A stretch of DNA of 64,000 bases from Polaromonas sp. SP1 (GCF_003711205.1 NZ_CP031013.1:4382501-4446500), one strand, 5' to 3'. Shown: positions 38,389 to 47,572, numbered from the stretch's first letter. The notes: generated by a model not told the origin, from the sequence alone. A program made the numbers and translations.

Positions 38389-38792
38389 GCCTGCTTCTCC
38401 GCAGCGGGCAGCAAGCCCTTTTCACGCAGGATGTCACCGGCCACCGCAAACGCATGGTTGGCCGCCGGCACGCCGCAATAAATCGCGGCCTGCAAAATCA
38501 CTTCCTTGATGTCGTCGGGCGTGAGGCGCGACTCGGGCGGGCCGTCGAGTGCCGCGCGCACATGCATGGCAAATTCTTCATAAGCCTTCAGCGCGATCAT
38601 GGTCGACAGCACCATCAGCCGGCGCGTCTTGTCGCCCAGCGCGGGGCGGCCCCAGACTTCGTTCCACGCATAGCGCGTGATCAGGTCCTGGAACTCGCCA
38701 TTGAAGCTGTTGCTTTTGGCAATCGATTTGTCGACCCACGCATCGCCCAGCACGCGGCGGCGGTTGGTCATCCCCTTGTCGTGGTCACTCAT
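38385..38792 (-). CDS. pcaC: 4-carboxymuconolactone decarboxylase
   Basis: This 135-residue AhpD-like protein has RRRVLGDAWVDKSIAKSNSF, ITRYAWNEVWGRPALGDKTR, EEFAMHVRAAL and ILQAAIYCGVPAANHAFAV. It decarboxylates gamma-carboxymuconolactone to the enol-lactone that PcaD uses. It is a stand-alone PcaC, not the fused PcaL. It overlaps both neighbours by 4 bases. Confidence 0.95.
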   Translation of the reverse strand: MSDHDKGMTNRRRVLGDAWVDKSIAKSNSFNGEFQDLITRYAWNEVWGRPALGDKTRRLMVLSTMIALKAYEEFAMHVRAALDGPPESRLTPDDIKEVILQAAIYCGVPAANHAFAVAGDILREKGLLPAAEKQA

Positions 38793-40024
38793 GCGTTTAC
38801 CTTTGTGCGTTGATCGGTTGTTCTGGCGGGTGCAAGGAGAAGCTCCAGCGCGTCAGCCTGTGCATGCGCCAGGCCGGCGGCCTGCTTCGCCAGCTCTGGC
38901 GCAAACCATTCGTCGGCTGCGTCTGCCGGCAGCTCGGCACGCAGCGTGTCGAGATTGGCACGCATGCGCTGCGTGTCGACCTGCAGGCCCGGCAAGGCCT
39001 GCGCCATCGCGCGCACCGAGCCGTGCGCCGACATCAGCAGCCCCGGCCACTCGGCCAGCTCGGCCTGCCAGTTGCCCAGTGCGCGTTCGTGTTCTTGCGG
39101 CATGGTGGCCAGCAAGGCGGCCACGCGCTGCGGTACGCGTGCGCTGGCGGCCAGCGCAACCATGCAGGCCACAGGGTTGCGCTTGTGCGGCATGGCCGAC
39201 GAGCCGCCGCGCCCGGGCTCGGTCGGCTCGGCCAATTCGCCAACTTCGTACTGGCCCATCAGCGAAATGTCTTTGGCGATCTTGCCCAGGCTGCCCACCA
39301 GCAGGCCCAGCTCGCAACCCAACGCCACCCACTCGTCGCGCTGCGTATGCCACGGAAAGGCCGCAGCCTTGAGCTTCAGGTCGGCCGCCATCAGCGCCGT
39401 GATCTGCGGGCCCTTGCCCTTCATTTGCGCGAGCGTGCCGACGGCCCCGCCCAGCTGCACGCTGAGTGCGTTGTCGCCCGCGGCCTGCAGGCGCTGCAGG
39501 CTGCGCGCCAGCGGCGCGGCCCAGCCGGCGCACTTGAAGCCGAAGCTGGTGACCGAAGCCGGTTGCATCAGGGTGCGGGCCAGCACCGGGTCGGCGGCAT
39601 GGCGCCGGGCCAGCGCCAGCAGCGCCGTCACGGCCTTGCGGATATCCGCTTCGATCAGGTTCATCGCATTGCGCGAGACCAAAGCCAGCGCGGTGTCGAT
39701 CACGTCCTGCGAGGTCGAGCCGAAATGCACATAAGCCGCGGCCTCCTTGTTAAAGAGCCCCACGGTTTCCTTCAGCGCCTTGACGAGCGGAATCGCAATG
39801 CTGCCGGCGCGCCCGCTCTCGCGCACGATCTTGGCCACGTCAAACAGCTCGACCTTGCAGGTGCCAACGATGGACTGTGCCGCAGCCTCCGGGATCAGGC
39901 CGGCACTGGCCTGCGCGCGCGCCAGCGAGGCCTCAAAGCGCAGCATGGCGTCAATGAAATTGCGCTCGCTGAACGCTTCCAGGATTTCAGACGACGATAA
40001 AAAACCTTCAAAAATACTGCTCAT
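38789..40024 (-). CDS. pcaB: 3-carboxy-cis,cis-muconate cycloisomerase
   Basis: This 411-residue fumarase/aspartase-superfamily enzyme carries the signature GGSSAMPHKRNPVACMVA, with VHFGSTSQDVIDTAL and LMQPASVTSFGFKCAGW as other conserved blocks. It cyclises 3-carboxymuconate, the product of protocatechuate 3,4-dioxygenase. The dioxygenase genes pcaGH are not in the window, so they must be elsewhere or the pathway would be incomplete. Confidence 0.93.
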   Translation of the reverse strand: MSSIFEGFLSSSEILEAFSERNFIDAMLRFEASLARAQASAGLIPEAAAQSIVGTCKVELFDVAKIVRESGRAGSIAIPLVKALKETVGLFNKEAAAYVHFGSTSQDVIDTALALVSRNAMNLIEADIRKAVTALLALARRHAADPVLARTLMQPASVTSFGFKCAGWAAPLARSLQRLQAAGDNALSVQLGGAVGTLAQMKGKGPQITALMAADLKLKAAAFPWHTQRDEWVALGCELGLLVGSLGKIAKDISLMGQYEVGELAEPTEPGRGGSSAMPHKRNPVACMVALAASARVPQRVAALLATMPQEHERALGNWQAELAEWPGLLMSAHGSVRAMAQALPGLQVDTQRMRANLDTLRAELPADAADEWFAPELAKQAAGLAHAQADALELLLAPARTTDQRTKVNA

Positions 40025-40068
40025 TCGATTCCACTCTCAAAATAATTCATGCCTGCAGGCAGAAGGCC

Positions 40069-40962
40069 TTATCGTTTCAACCTCATCTGGTTGGGTAAGG
40101 GCACGGAGCGGCGCAGAACGTCCTCTCCCAGCCACAAGGCCGAGCGCCACGCCCGCTCCGCCACCGCCGGCAGCGGCATCTGCTGGTAGTCGTCGTTAAA
40201 CACCTCAAAGCTGTAGTCGCCCCGGTAACCCAGGCCGTGCAAACGCGTCACCAGCGTGGCGAGCGCTTCGCTGTGCACGCCCTCCCCTGGAAACACACGG
40301 AAGTGCCGGGCCGTCGCAATGCGCTCTTCCACCGACTTGATCTCGGTCCACATGAAGTCGGCCAGCTGCACCAGGAAAATCCTGTCCGGATCCAGGATGT
40401 CCAGTTCGTCCAGCGAGGTGCCGGTGGCAAACATGTGGTACGAGTCAAAGCCCAGCCCGAGGTTGGGCATGTCAGCCTGGCAGATGATGTCCCAGGCCTG
40501 CGGAAACTCATTGATCACGCGGCCCCATGACAAAGCCTCGTAAGCAATCTTGATGTTCATCGGAATCGCCAGCATGGCCAGCTTGCGCAGGTCCTTCACC
40601 AGCGCGGCTGTTTCATCGGTAGCGTGCACCGAGGTCGACGAGCAGACCAGCAGCAGCCGGCAATCCAGCGCATGGCACATGTCCAGCATGGACTTGGCGA
40701 TGTCCATCTTGTACTCATGCAAATGGCCCGAGAGGCCTTCAAAGTCCCGCAGCACCTGAAAGCCCGTGACGCGCAAACCGCTGGCGCGTACCGCCGCCAC
40801 CGCCGCCTCCATGCCGTCGGGGTGGCCCACGATGTCTTTGGCCGCCAGCATGATCTGCGAGAAGCCGGCGCTGCGCACGGCCTTGAGCTTGGCCTCCAAC
40901 GGCCCGGCCAGCGAGATGGTGTCCATCCCGAAGTCGTCGATGTTTCCGCTGTAGTGGCTCAT
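40069..40962 (-). CDS. 3-dehydroshikimate dehydratase-like TIM-barrel protein
   Basis: This 297-residue sugar-phosphate isomerase/epimerase fold has MDTISLAGPLEAKLKAVRSA, IAYEALSWGRVINEFPQAW (metal Glu), NLGLGFDSYHMFATGTSLDE (Asp/His), QLADFMW and YSFEVFNDDYQQMPLPAVAE. The same strings occur in the N-terminal half of QuiC-type dehydratases, which turn 3-dehydroshikimate into protocatechuate. The second, HPPD-like half of that enzyme is encoded by the next upstream gene here. The gap to pcaB is 44 bases. Confidence 0.85.
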   Translation of the reverse strand: MSHYSGNIDDFGMDTISLAGPLEAKLKAVRSAGFSQIMLAAKDIVGHPDGMEAAVAAVRASGLRVTGFQVLRDFEGLSGHLHEYKMDIAKSMLDMCHALDCRLLLVCSSTSVHATDETAALVKDLRKLAMLAIPMNIKIAYEALSWGRVINEFPQAWDIICQADMPNLGLGFDSYHMFATGTSLDELDILDPDRIFLVQLADFMWTEIKSVEERIATARHFRVFPGEGVHSEALATLVTRLHGLGYRGDYSFEVFNDDYQQMPLPAVAERAWRSALWLGEDVLRRSVPLPNQMRLKR

Positions 40963-40977
40963 GGTATTGCCGCCGAT

Positions 40978-41880
40978 TCAGCGTTCGTTGTGCACGAGCT
41001 CAAAGCTCACGCTGCCCATCCAGGTGCGCGTGAGCGCGCCGCGGTCTTCGGTGTGCACACCGCGTGACTCGACAAATTCCACACCGCGCTTGCTCAGTTC
41101 AGCCACCGAGGCCAGCACATCCGGGCTGCCCAGGCCGACGCGTTGCAGGGCCTCATCGCCCTCCACATCCAGCACGCTGGCTTCGGGCTCGATCAGCTGC
41201 AGGTAAAAGCGCGACGACGCCGGGCACGGGCTGCGCAGGATGCGGCCCTTGGGCAGGATGCCGAAGCGCTGGTCGTCGGGCAGATCGGTAAAACCAAACA
41301 GCTCGCGGTAGAACTCGGCCCAGTCTTCGGTGCGGTCATTGCCGATGTACTGCACCACGCCGAAGAAATGCAGTCCGGCCACCGCAGGCGGGCGCGGCTC
41401 TACCGTCGGAATCGGCACAAAGTCCACGTCGTAGATGGAAAAGGTCTCGTAGCGGTCGACAAAGTAGATGCGGCTTTTGCCCACACCGTGGATGGCCGGG
41501 ATGTTGAGCTCCATCACCTCCACGCGCGAGGGCACGGCCCAGGCGCCGCGGTCGAGCGCGCGGCGGTAGGCCTCGGCCGCATCGCGCACACGCAGCGCAA
41601 TCGCGGCGATGGCGGGCTTGTCGGTGGGCGCCGCGCCGTCGGGCATGGCCGGGATGTGGGCGTTGACGATAACATTCATGCCGCCCTGGCGGTACAGCAT
41701 GACCTCGCGTGAGCGATGTCGCGCCACCGGCCTGAAACCCATCATCTCCAGCACCTGGCCCAGGGCCTGCGGCTTGGCGGTGGTGTATTCGATGAACTCG
41801 ATGCCGTCCAGCCCCAGCGGGTTGGCGACTTCCGGGATCGCTTCGCGGTCGGCGGCTAGGGCTTGCGTGGCAGTGCTCAT
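40978..41880 (-). CDS. HPPD-like VOC-superfamily protein, split partner of the dehydratase
   Basis: This 300-residue protein has two VOC modules: GIEFIEYTTAKPQALGQVLE, then AGLHFFGVVQYIGN with a metal-type His, and the C-terminal SVSFELVHNER with the matching Glu. It resembles the C-terminal domain of fused QuiC and 4-hydroxyphenylpyruvate dioxygenase. Its own activity is uncertain, perhaps structural or substrate binding. I use ATG 41880 (after GGAGA). An in-frame extension to 41952 runs into the livF end. Confidence 0.8.
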   Translation of the reverse strand: MSTATQALAADREAIPEVANPLGLDGIEFIEYTTAKPQALGQVLEMMGFRPVARHRSREVMLYRQGGMNVIVNAHIPAMPDGAAPTDKPAIAAIALRVRDAAEAYRRALDRGAWAVPSRVEVMELNIPAIHGVGKSRIYFVDRYETFSIYDVDFVPIPTVEPRPPAVAGLHFFGVVQYIGNDRTEDWAEFYRELFGFTDLPDDQRFGILPKGRILRSPCPASSRFYLQLIEPEASVLDVEGDEALQRVGLGSPDVLASVAELSKRGVEFVESRGVHTEDRGALTRTWMGSVSFELVHNER

Positions 41881-41893
41881 GATGTTCTCCGGT

Positions 41894-42643
41894 TCAGGGG
41901 GCCTGTACGGCAGCGCCCGGCACATGGCCGCCGCCCAGAAAGAGGCGCTCAATGTTCGGATCGGCCAGCAACTGCGCAGCCGGCTTGTGCAGCACCAGCT
42001 GGCCGGATTCGAGTGCGATGGCGTCGTCTGAAATCTTCAGCGCGCTCTTCACGTTCTGCTCGACCATCAGCACAGTCGTGCCCTGGGCCGCCAGCCTTTG
42101 CAGCAGCTTGAACACGTCCTGCACCACCATGGGCGACAGGCCGATGGAAGGCTCGTCGATCAGCAGCACCTTGGGACGCAGCAGCAGCGCACGGCCGATT
42201 TCGAGCTGCTTCTGCTCGCCGCCCGACAGCGCCGAGGCCTGTGAATGCAAACGTTCCTTCACGCGCGGGAAAAACTCCAGCACTTCGGGAATGCGCTCAT
42301 GCGTGGTTTTGGTGCCCAGCGTGATGCCGCCCAGCTCCAGGTTCTGGAACACGGTGAGTTGCCCGAACAGGTTGCGGCCTTGCGGCACAAAGGCAATACC
42401 TTTGGCCAGCAGCTCTTTTTGAGTGGATCCGGAGATGTCCACGCCGTCGAGCAGGATGCGGCCCTGGCGCGGCTTGAGCAGGCCGAACAGGGTTTTGAGC
42501 ACTGTGGATTTGCCCGCACCGTTGGGGCCCAGCAGCAAGGTGATGGAGCCGCGCCTGACCTTGAAGGACAGGTTATTCAGGATCATGAAGTCCTTGTAGC
42601 CCGCCACCACGTCGTCGAATTCAATGCAGATGTCGTTGCTCAT
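41894..42643 (-). CDS. livF: ABC transporter ATPase, LivF type
   Basis: This 249-residue ATPase has Walker A LLGPNGAGKSTVLKT, signature ALSGGEQKQLEIGRALLL and Walker B KVLLIDEPSIGLSP. With LivG it powers a branched-chain-amino-acid-type importer. In this operon the cargo is more likely quinate, shikimate or an aromatic acid than amino acids. It is 1 base from livG. Confidence 0.92.
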   Translation of the reverse strand: MSNDICIEFDDVVAGYKDFMILNNLSFKVRRGSITLLLGPNGAGKSTVLKTLFGLLKPRQGRILLDGVDISGSTQKELLAKGIAFVPQGRNLFGQLTVFQNLELGGITLGTKTTHERIPEVLEFFPRVKERLHSQASALSGGEQKQLEIGRALLLRPKVLLIDEPSIGLSPMVVQDVFKLLQRLAAQGTTVLMVEQNVKSALKISDDAIALESGQLVLHKPAAQLLADPNIERLFLGGGHVPGAAVQAP

Positions 42644-42644
42644 G

Positions 42645-43403
42645 TCAGTTCCCGAGGTAAGCGCCGAGCACTTCTTTATTGGCTCTGATCTCGGCCGGCG
42701 TTCCAATCGCCATCACCCGCCCCTCCACCATCACCATGATCCGGTGGCACAGGTCCATCACAAAATCCATGTTGTGCTCTATCACCACAAAAGAACTCTT
42801 GCGGCCGAACTTCGGGTTCTGGTTGAGCTCCTTGAGCAGCGACGAGATACCGCCCACCAGGCTGGGGTTCACACCGGCGCAGGGCTCGTCGAGCAGCACC
42901 AGGTCGGGCTCGGCCATAAAGGCCATGGCGATGTCGACCAGCTTTTGCTGGCCGTAGCTCAGCGTGCCGGCGGGCTTGTCGGCCACATGGCGGATACGGA
43001 ACTGGTCGATCAGGGCGTCGGCCTTGCCGCCCAGGCCCGAATCGCCGGGCGCAAACATGCGGCTGAACATGCTGCCCTTGTGCTCCTGCGCGGCGACGAT
43101 GAGGTTGTCGCGCACCGTCATCTTGCCGAAGACCTGCAGCGTCTGGAAGGTGCGGCCCACACCGCGGCGGCTGAGTTCCAGCGGCGAGAGGCCGGTGATG
43201 TTTTTGCCGTTGAGTTCAATCGAGCCTTCGTTGGGCGTGATCTGCCCCAGCACGCTGTTGAACATGGTGGTCTTGCCCGAGCCGTTGGGGCCGATGACGC
43301 CGAAGATTTCGCCCGGCATGACCTCAAACGACACACCCGCCACCGCCTGGATGGCGCCGTAGGCTTTTTTCAGGCCCGTGACTTTCAGCAGTGCGCCGCT
43401 CAT
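42645..43403 (-). CDS. livG: ABC transporter ATPase, LivG type
   Basis: This 252-residue ATPase has Walker A VIGPNGSGKTTMFNSVLGQI, a degenerate signature TLSYGQQKLVDIAMAFM and Walker B LVLLDEPCAGVNPSLVGGIS, as in LivG. The usual LSGGQ is LSYGQ, common in LivG. It overlaps livM by 4 bases and pairs with LivF on the cytoplasmic face of the importer. Confidence 0.92.
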   Translation of the reverse strand: MSGALLKVTGLKKAYGAIQAVAGVSFEVMPGEIFGVIGPNGSGKTTMFNSVLGQITPNEGSIELNGKNITGLSPLELSRRGVGRTFQTLQVFGKMTVRDNLIVAAQEHKGSMFSRMFAPGDSGLGGKADALIDQFRIRHVADKPAGTLSYGQQKLVDIAMAFMAEPDLVLLDEPCAGVNPSLVGGISSLLKELNQNPKFGRKSSFVVIEHNMDFVMDLCHRIMVMVEGRVMAIGTPAEIRANKEVLGAYLGN

Positions 43404-44404
43404 GATGAGGCCCCCACTTTGCTGGTCGCCGCAGCGCGCGCGGCCGACGCGGCACGCGCCGCGCGGCGGTCGCGTATCCGGTCAGGAATGCTGAGCAAGC
43501 CATCGGGCAGCCACACCATCAAAAACACCACCGCAGCCCCGAACATCGGCAAATACCAGTTGGACACCCCAGGCACATCGCGCAGCCATTCAGGCAACAC
43601 CACCCCTACCGCGGCGCCGATGACAGGACCGAAGAAGTAGCCGGCCCCGCCGACCACCACCATCAGGTACAGCATGATGGACGCGGCCACATTAAAAGGC
43701 CCCGGCTCGATGAACTGCACCAGCGACGCGAACAAGGCGCCCGCAATGCCCGCATACACCGCGCCGATCGCAAAGCTCAGCAGCGTGTAGTGGCGGATAT
43801 TCACGCCCAGGCTTTCGGCGCGTATCGGGTTGTCGCGCAGCGCCGTGAAGGCCTTGCCCCAGGGCGAGCGCAGCAGGCCCCACAGCAGCCCGGCCAGCAG
43901 CAAGGTCACCGCCAGCACGAAGTAGTAATACGCCAGGTTGCCTTCGAGCGAATACCCAAAGAGCGAAGGCCGCGCGATGTTGTTGATGCCGAAGGTGCCG
44001 CCGGTGAGCCACTCTTCATTGCGCATGACCAGCCAGATGGCGGTGTTAAAGCCCAGCGTGGCAAAGGCGAGATAGATCGCCTGCACCCGCAGCGCCGGAA
44101 AGCCCAGGATCAAACCAGTGACAAAGCAGATCAGGGCCGCGGCCGGCAGGCCCAGCCAGAAGCTGAAGCCGGCCTTCATCAGGATGGCGACGGTGTAGGC
44201 GCCTATGCCGAAGAAGGCCGCATGGCCCAGCGACTTCTGGCCCGCATAACCGATGGTGAGGTTCAGCCCCATGGTGGCGATGATGAACACCAGCCAGTAG
44301 CTCAGCAGGTAGATGCCGTAGTTCTTCAAAAACTGCGGCACCACCAGCACCAGCAAAGCGGCAACGATGGCCAGCACCAGGGAAAGTTTTCCGGGGAGCT
44401 TCAT
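43400..44404 (-). CDS. livM: ABC transporter permease, LivM type
   Basis: This 334-residue permease has about ten helices and conserved blocks GLNLTIGYAGQKSLGHAAFF and RSPWGKAFTALRDNPIRAES, the coupling loop to the ATPases. It forms the channel with LivH. Overlaps with livG and livH indicate coordinated synthesis. Confidence 0.92.
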   Translation of the reverse strand: MKLPGKLSLVLAIVAALLVLVVPQFLKNYGIYLLSYWLVFIIATMGLNLTIGYAGQKSLGHAAFFGIGAYTVAILMKAGFSFWLGLPAAALICFVTGLILGFPALRVQAIYLAFATLGFNTAIWLVMRNEEWLTGGTFGINNIARPSLFGYSLEGNLAYYYFVLAVTLLLAGLLWGLLRSPWGKAFTALRDNPIRAESLGVNIRHYTLLSFAIGAVYAGIAGALFASLVQFIEPGPFNVAASIMLYLMVVVGGAGYFFGPVIGAAVGVVLPEWLRDVPGVSNWYLPMFGAAVVFLMVWLPDGLLSIPDRIRDRRAARAASAARAAATSKVGASS

Positions 44405-45276
44405 ACCTTGCGCTCCTCTTTCTTGCCCAGCAAGCCTTGAGGTTTGAACAGAATCACGACCATAAAGATCACCAGCGCCACCGCATCCTTGTAGGCCGGC
44501 GAGATATAGGCCGAGGCCAGGTTTTCACAAACGCCGACGATGAGCCCACCCAGCAAGGCGCCGCGCGAGTTGTTGAAGCCGCCGATGATGGCGGCGAAGA
44601 ACGCCTTGGTGCCCAGGCCCTCCCCCATGTCGAACTTGGCGAGGTACGTCGGCGTGACCAGCATGGCGGCCACCACCGCCAGCACGGCGTTGATGGCGAA
44701 GGTGTAGAAAATCATGCGCGGCACATTGATGCCGAGCACGGACGCGCTTTCGGTGTTCTGCGCGACAGCCTGCATGGCGCGGCCGGTCACGGTCTTGGCC
44801 AGGAAGGCTTGCGTGGCCATCACGACGACCAGCGCCAGCGCAAAGGTGCCGACATCCTGCATGGTGATGGTGACACCGGCGATGTTGAAAAGCTTGTCGG
44901 GGAAGAGGCTGGCAAACGGGTGGGCCTCGGCGCTGTAGCCGGCACGCACGCCGTTGCGCATGGCGATCGACAGGCCGATGGTGGCCACGACGATGGGCAT
45001 CATGCCGTACTTGAATAGCGGGTCCACCACGCCGCGCTTGAACAGCCAGCCCAGCAGCAGCACGGCCAGCAGCGCGGTGCAGACAAAGCTCACCAGCATG
45101 GGCGCGCCCAGCGAGATAAAGCCCAGCATCATGAAGGCCGGCAGCATCACGAACTCGCCCTGGGCGAAGTTGATGGTGCCCGACGCCTGCCACAGCAAGG
45201 TAAAGCCCAGGGCCGCCAGCGCATAAATGCTGCCGGTGGCCAGGCCCGAGAAAAAGAGTTGGAGGAAGTCTGTCAT
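44401..45276 (-). CDS. livH: ABC transporter permease, LivH type
   Basis: This 291-residue permease has LFFSGLATGSIYALAALGFT, TINFAQGEFVMLPAFM, VTGRAMQAVAQNTESASVLG (coupling loop) and the GGFNNSRGALLGGLIVG block. It is the second channel subunit. I use ATG 45276, because the in-frame extension to 45339 has no similarity to the family. The gap to the binding protein is 80 bases, enough for a small hairpin at 45320-45340 (cgccgctcacgcggc). Confidence 0.92.
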   Translation of the reverse strand: MTDFLQLFFSGLATGSIYALAALGFTLLWQASGTINFAQGEFVMLPAFMMLGFISLGAPMLVSFVCTALLAVLLLGWLFKRGVVDPLFKYGMMPIVVATIGLSIAMRNGVRAGYSAEAHPFASLFPDKLFNIAGVTITMQDVGTFALALVVVMATQAFLAKTVTGRAMQAVAQNTESASVLGINVPRMIFYTFAINAVLAVVAAMLVTPTYLAKFDMGEGLGTKAFFAAIIGGFNNSRGALLGGLIVGVCENLASAYISPAYKDAVALVIFMVVILFKPQGLLGKKEERKV

Positions 45277-45356
45277 GGCAGTGCGTGCTTGGGTACGTGC
45301 TTGAAGAGATGAAGAGGCGCCACGCCGCTCACGCGGCATGACGCCGGTCTGCGTGC

Positions 45357-46511
45357 TTACTTCTTCGCAGCGCCCAGCGCCGGCAGAATCGCCACCACTT
45401 CCTGCTTGCCGTTTTTCACTTCGATCATGAAGCTCTCGCGGTCCAGGTCGCCCTTGCTGTCAAACGACACGTCCATCAGCACGCCGGGCTGGTCGGCCGC
45501 CTTGACCTTCAGCGTGTGCAGCGCGGCGGCCACGGCCTTGCGGTCCAGCTTGCCGACTTTTTCAATCGCGGCCTTCAGCACGTAGATGCCGGAGTAGCCC
45601 TTCATGCCGTTGTGGTCGGAGACATATTTGTATTCCTTCTCGAACTTGGCGCGGAAGGCGCGGATGGCCGGCTGCGGCGCGTCAACCGTCAGGCCCACGT
45701 GCGCAATCGCGCCGTTGGCGGCTTCGCCGGCAAGCTCGATCACTTTCTGGCCGGTCAGCGTGGTTTCGCCGATCACGGGCTTGTTCCAGCCTTGCTTCCT
45801 CAGCTCGCGCAACAGTCGTGCAGACTCTTCTTCGTTCGAATAGGCAAACAGGCCGTCGGCATTGCTTTGTTTGGCGCGCAGCACGGCGGCCGAGAAGTCG
45901 ACCTGGCCGGGCTCGGTGGAAATTTCTGCCGCCACCTTGGTGCCGGTTGCGGCCAGCGCCTTCTTGATGGCGTCGTTGCCGCCCTTGCCGAAGTCGTTGT
46001 TCACATAAATGATGGCGATGTTTTTCAGCTTGGCCTGGTCGCTGATGTAGCGCGCCACCTTGGGCATGGCGTCGGCCTGCGTGAAGCTGGTGCGGAACAC
46101 ATACGGATTGCCTTGCTGCGTGATGCTGGACGCCTCACCGCCGGTGAAGTTGGGCACCTCGGCACGGCGCGACTCCGCCATGCTCACCATGATGGAGCCG
46201 GAGAACACCGGGCCGAAGATCGCAAACACATCGTTGTCGATGGCTTTTTGCGTCAGGCCCTTGGCCACGCCGGGGTTGCTTTGTGTGTCGGCCGTGGTGG
46301 TCTGGATTTTCTTGCCGAGGATGCCGCCGCTGGCGTTGATTTCCTTGACGGCCAGTTCCACCCCGTTCTTGAAGTTGGTGCCCGCCGTGGCGCCGCCGCC
46401 GGAGAGTTCAACGATGTTGGCGATCTTGATCACATCTTGAGAAAAACTGGCTGTAGCGCTTATGGTTAATGCACAGGCCGCTATCAATTTAAGAGCAAAT
46501 CGTTTTTTCAT
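45357..46511 (-). CDS. ABC transporter periplasmic binding protein, Liv type
   Basis: A 384-residue binding protein with a signal peptide (MKKRFALKLIAACALTISAT) and Peripla_BP domains (ELSGGGATAGTNFKNGVELA, NDVFAIFGPVFSGSIMVSMA, AIIYVNNDFGKGGNDAIKKA). ATG 46511 follows AGAGGAG. It determines specificity of the transporter encoded by the next four genes. The signal-peptide DNA (ttaaattgatagcggcctg) is similar to repeat family A, which may be coincidence. Confidence 0.9.
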   Translation of the reverse strand: MKKRFALKLIAACALTISATASFSQDVIKIANIVELSGGGATAGTNFKNGVELAVKEINASGGILGKKIQTTTADTQSNPGVAKGLTQKAIDNDVFAIFGPVFSGSIMVSMAESRRAEVPNFTGGEASSITQQGNPYVFRTSFTQADAMPKVARYISDQAKLKNIAIIYVNNDFGKGGNDAIKKALAATGTKVAAEISTEPGQVDFSAAVLRAKQSNADGLFAYSNEEESARLLRELRKQGWNKPVIGETTLTGQKVIELAGEAANGAIAHVGLTVDAPQPAIRAFRAKFEKEYKYVSDHNGMKGYSGIYVLKAAIEKVGKLDRKAVAAALHTLKVKAADQPGVLMDVSFDSKGDLDRESFMIEVKNGKQEVVAILPALGAAKK

Positions 46512-46561
46512 GGTTGTCTCCTCTGGTTTAAAAATCAAGGCATTCGTCAAAAAAAAGGCCG

Positions 46562-47515
46562 TCAAAAAACTGCGGCATCCGCCAGCGGCGCAGACTGCCC
46601 GTGGCCGCCTCCCGGCACACGCCGGATCTCACCCGCCAGGGCGGCCGGGTACAGATGCTCGCGGATGAAGGTCGCGTCGCGCCGCACCGCCTCGGCCGCT
46701 TCGGTGTAGCCGAAGAAGGCCAGGTAGTCCGGTGCCTGCTGGATCAGCATTTCAAAGCCCGGCTGGGCCACCAGGCCGCGCGCGCGCACGGCGCGTACGA
46801 AAGGCGTCGGCTGGTTCTTCATCAGGATGTCGACCACCGCCGCCTGCGGCGCCAGGCGCTGCACATCGCACGGCAGCGGATCGCCAGCCTGCAGGCCCAG
46901 CGGCGAAGCATTGACGACGAGGTCGTAGCCGGACGGGTCGCTGCTGGCGGCGTGCACGACGCGCGTGCCGGCGGCCTGCGCAGCGGAGCCTATATGCGCG
47001 GCCACGGCTTCCGCCTTGCCCGGCACCGGGTCGTAGAGCGCAATTTCCGCCGGGGCACTGCTGCCGGCAATCGCCAGCGATGCGGCAATGGCCGAAGCGC
47101 CGCCGCCGGCGCCCAAAATCAGCACACGCTTGCCGGCGTAGCCGATGGCGAAATAGTCCAGCGCCGACACCAGCCCCTTGCCGTCAAACAGTCCGCCTTC
47201 CAGCGAACCGTCGGCGTTGCGGCGAATGCCGTTGACCGCACCGGCCACCCGGCCGTAGTCATTGCAGTGCGACAGCAAACCCACGACCAGCGATTTGTGG
47301 GGAATCGCCAGGAACATGCCCTTGATGTTTTTGGCCAGGAAGGCTGAACGCACAAAGGTTTCAATGTCGCCCGCCGCCACATGCACCGGCACCAGCACGG
47401 CATTGATGCCCATGGTTTTGAAAATCAGGTTGAAGACGTCCGGCGCGCGCACCTGCTCCACCGGGTCGCCGGGGATCAAGTACACGTCGGTGTTGCCCTG
47501 GATGGTGGGGAGCAT
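46562..47515 (-). CDS. Shikimate/quinate dehydrogenase-like protein (AroE family)
   Basis: This 317-residue protein has AroE-family signatures: FLAIPHKSLVVGLL with the catalytic Lys, VLILGAGGGASAIAASLAI as the NAD(P) loop, LVVNASPLGLQ and GFEMLIQQAPDYLAFFG. As the first gene of the operon, divergent from the regulator, it probably acts in catabolism, oxidising quinate or shikimate with NAD. It has an extra C-terminal tail of about 25 residues beyond typical AroE. The biosynthetic aroE would be elsewhere. Confidence 0.85.
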   Translation of the reverse strand: MLPTIQGNTDVYLIPGDPVEQVRAPDVFNLIFKTMGINAVLVPVHVAAGDIETFVRSAFLAKNIKGMFLAIPHKSLVVGLLSHCNDYGRVAGAVNGIRRNADGSLEGGLFDGKGLVSALDYFAIGYAGKRVLILGAGGGASAIAASLAIAGSSAPAEIALYDPVPGKAEAVAAHIGSAAQAAGTRVVHAASSDPSGYDLVVNASPLGLQAGDPLPCDVQRLAPQAAVVDILMKNQPTPFVRAVRARGLVAQPGFEMLIQQAPDYLAFFGYTEAAEAVRRDATFIREHLYPAALAGEIRRVPGGGHGQSAPLADAAVF

Positions 47516-47572
47516 ATATATCTAGGGGTTCCTGGTTGGGCTGGGGCGCTTGCTGCCTGGTTTCGACGAAAC

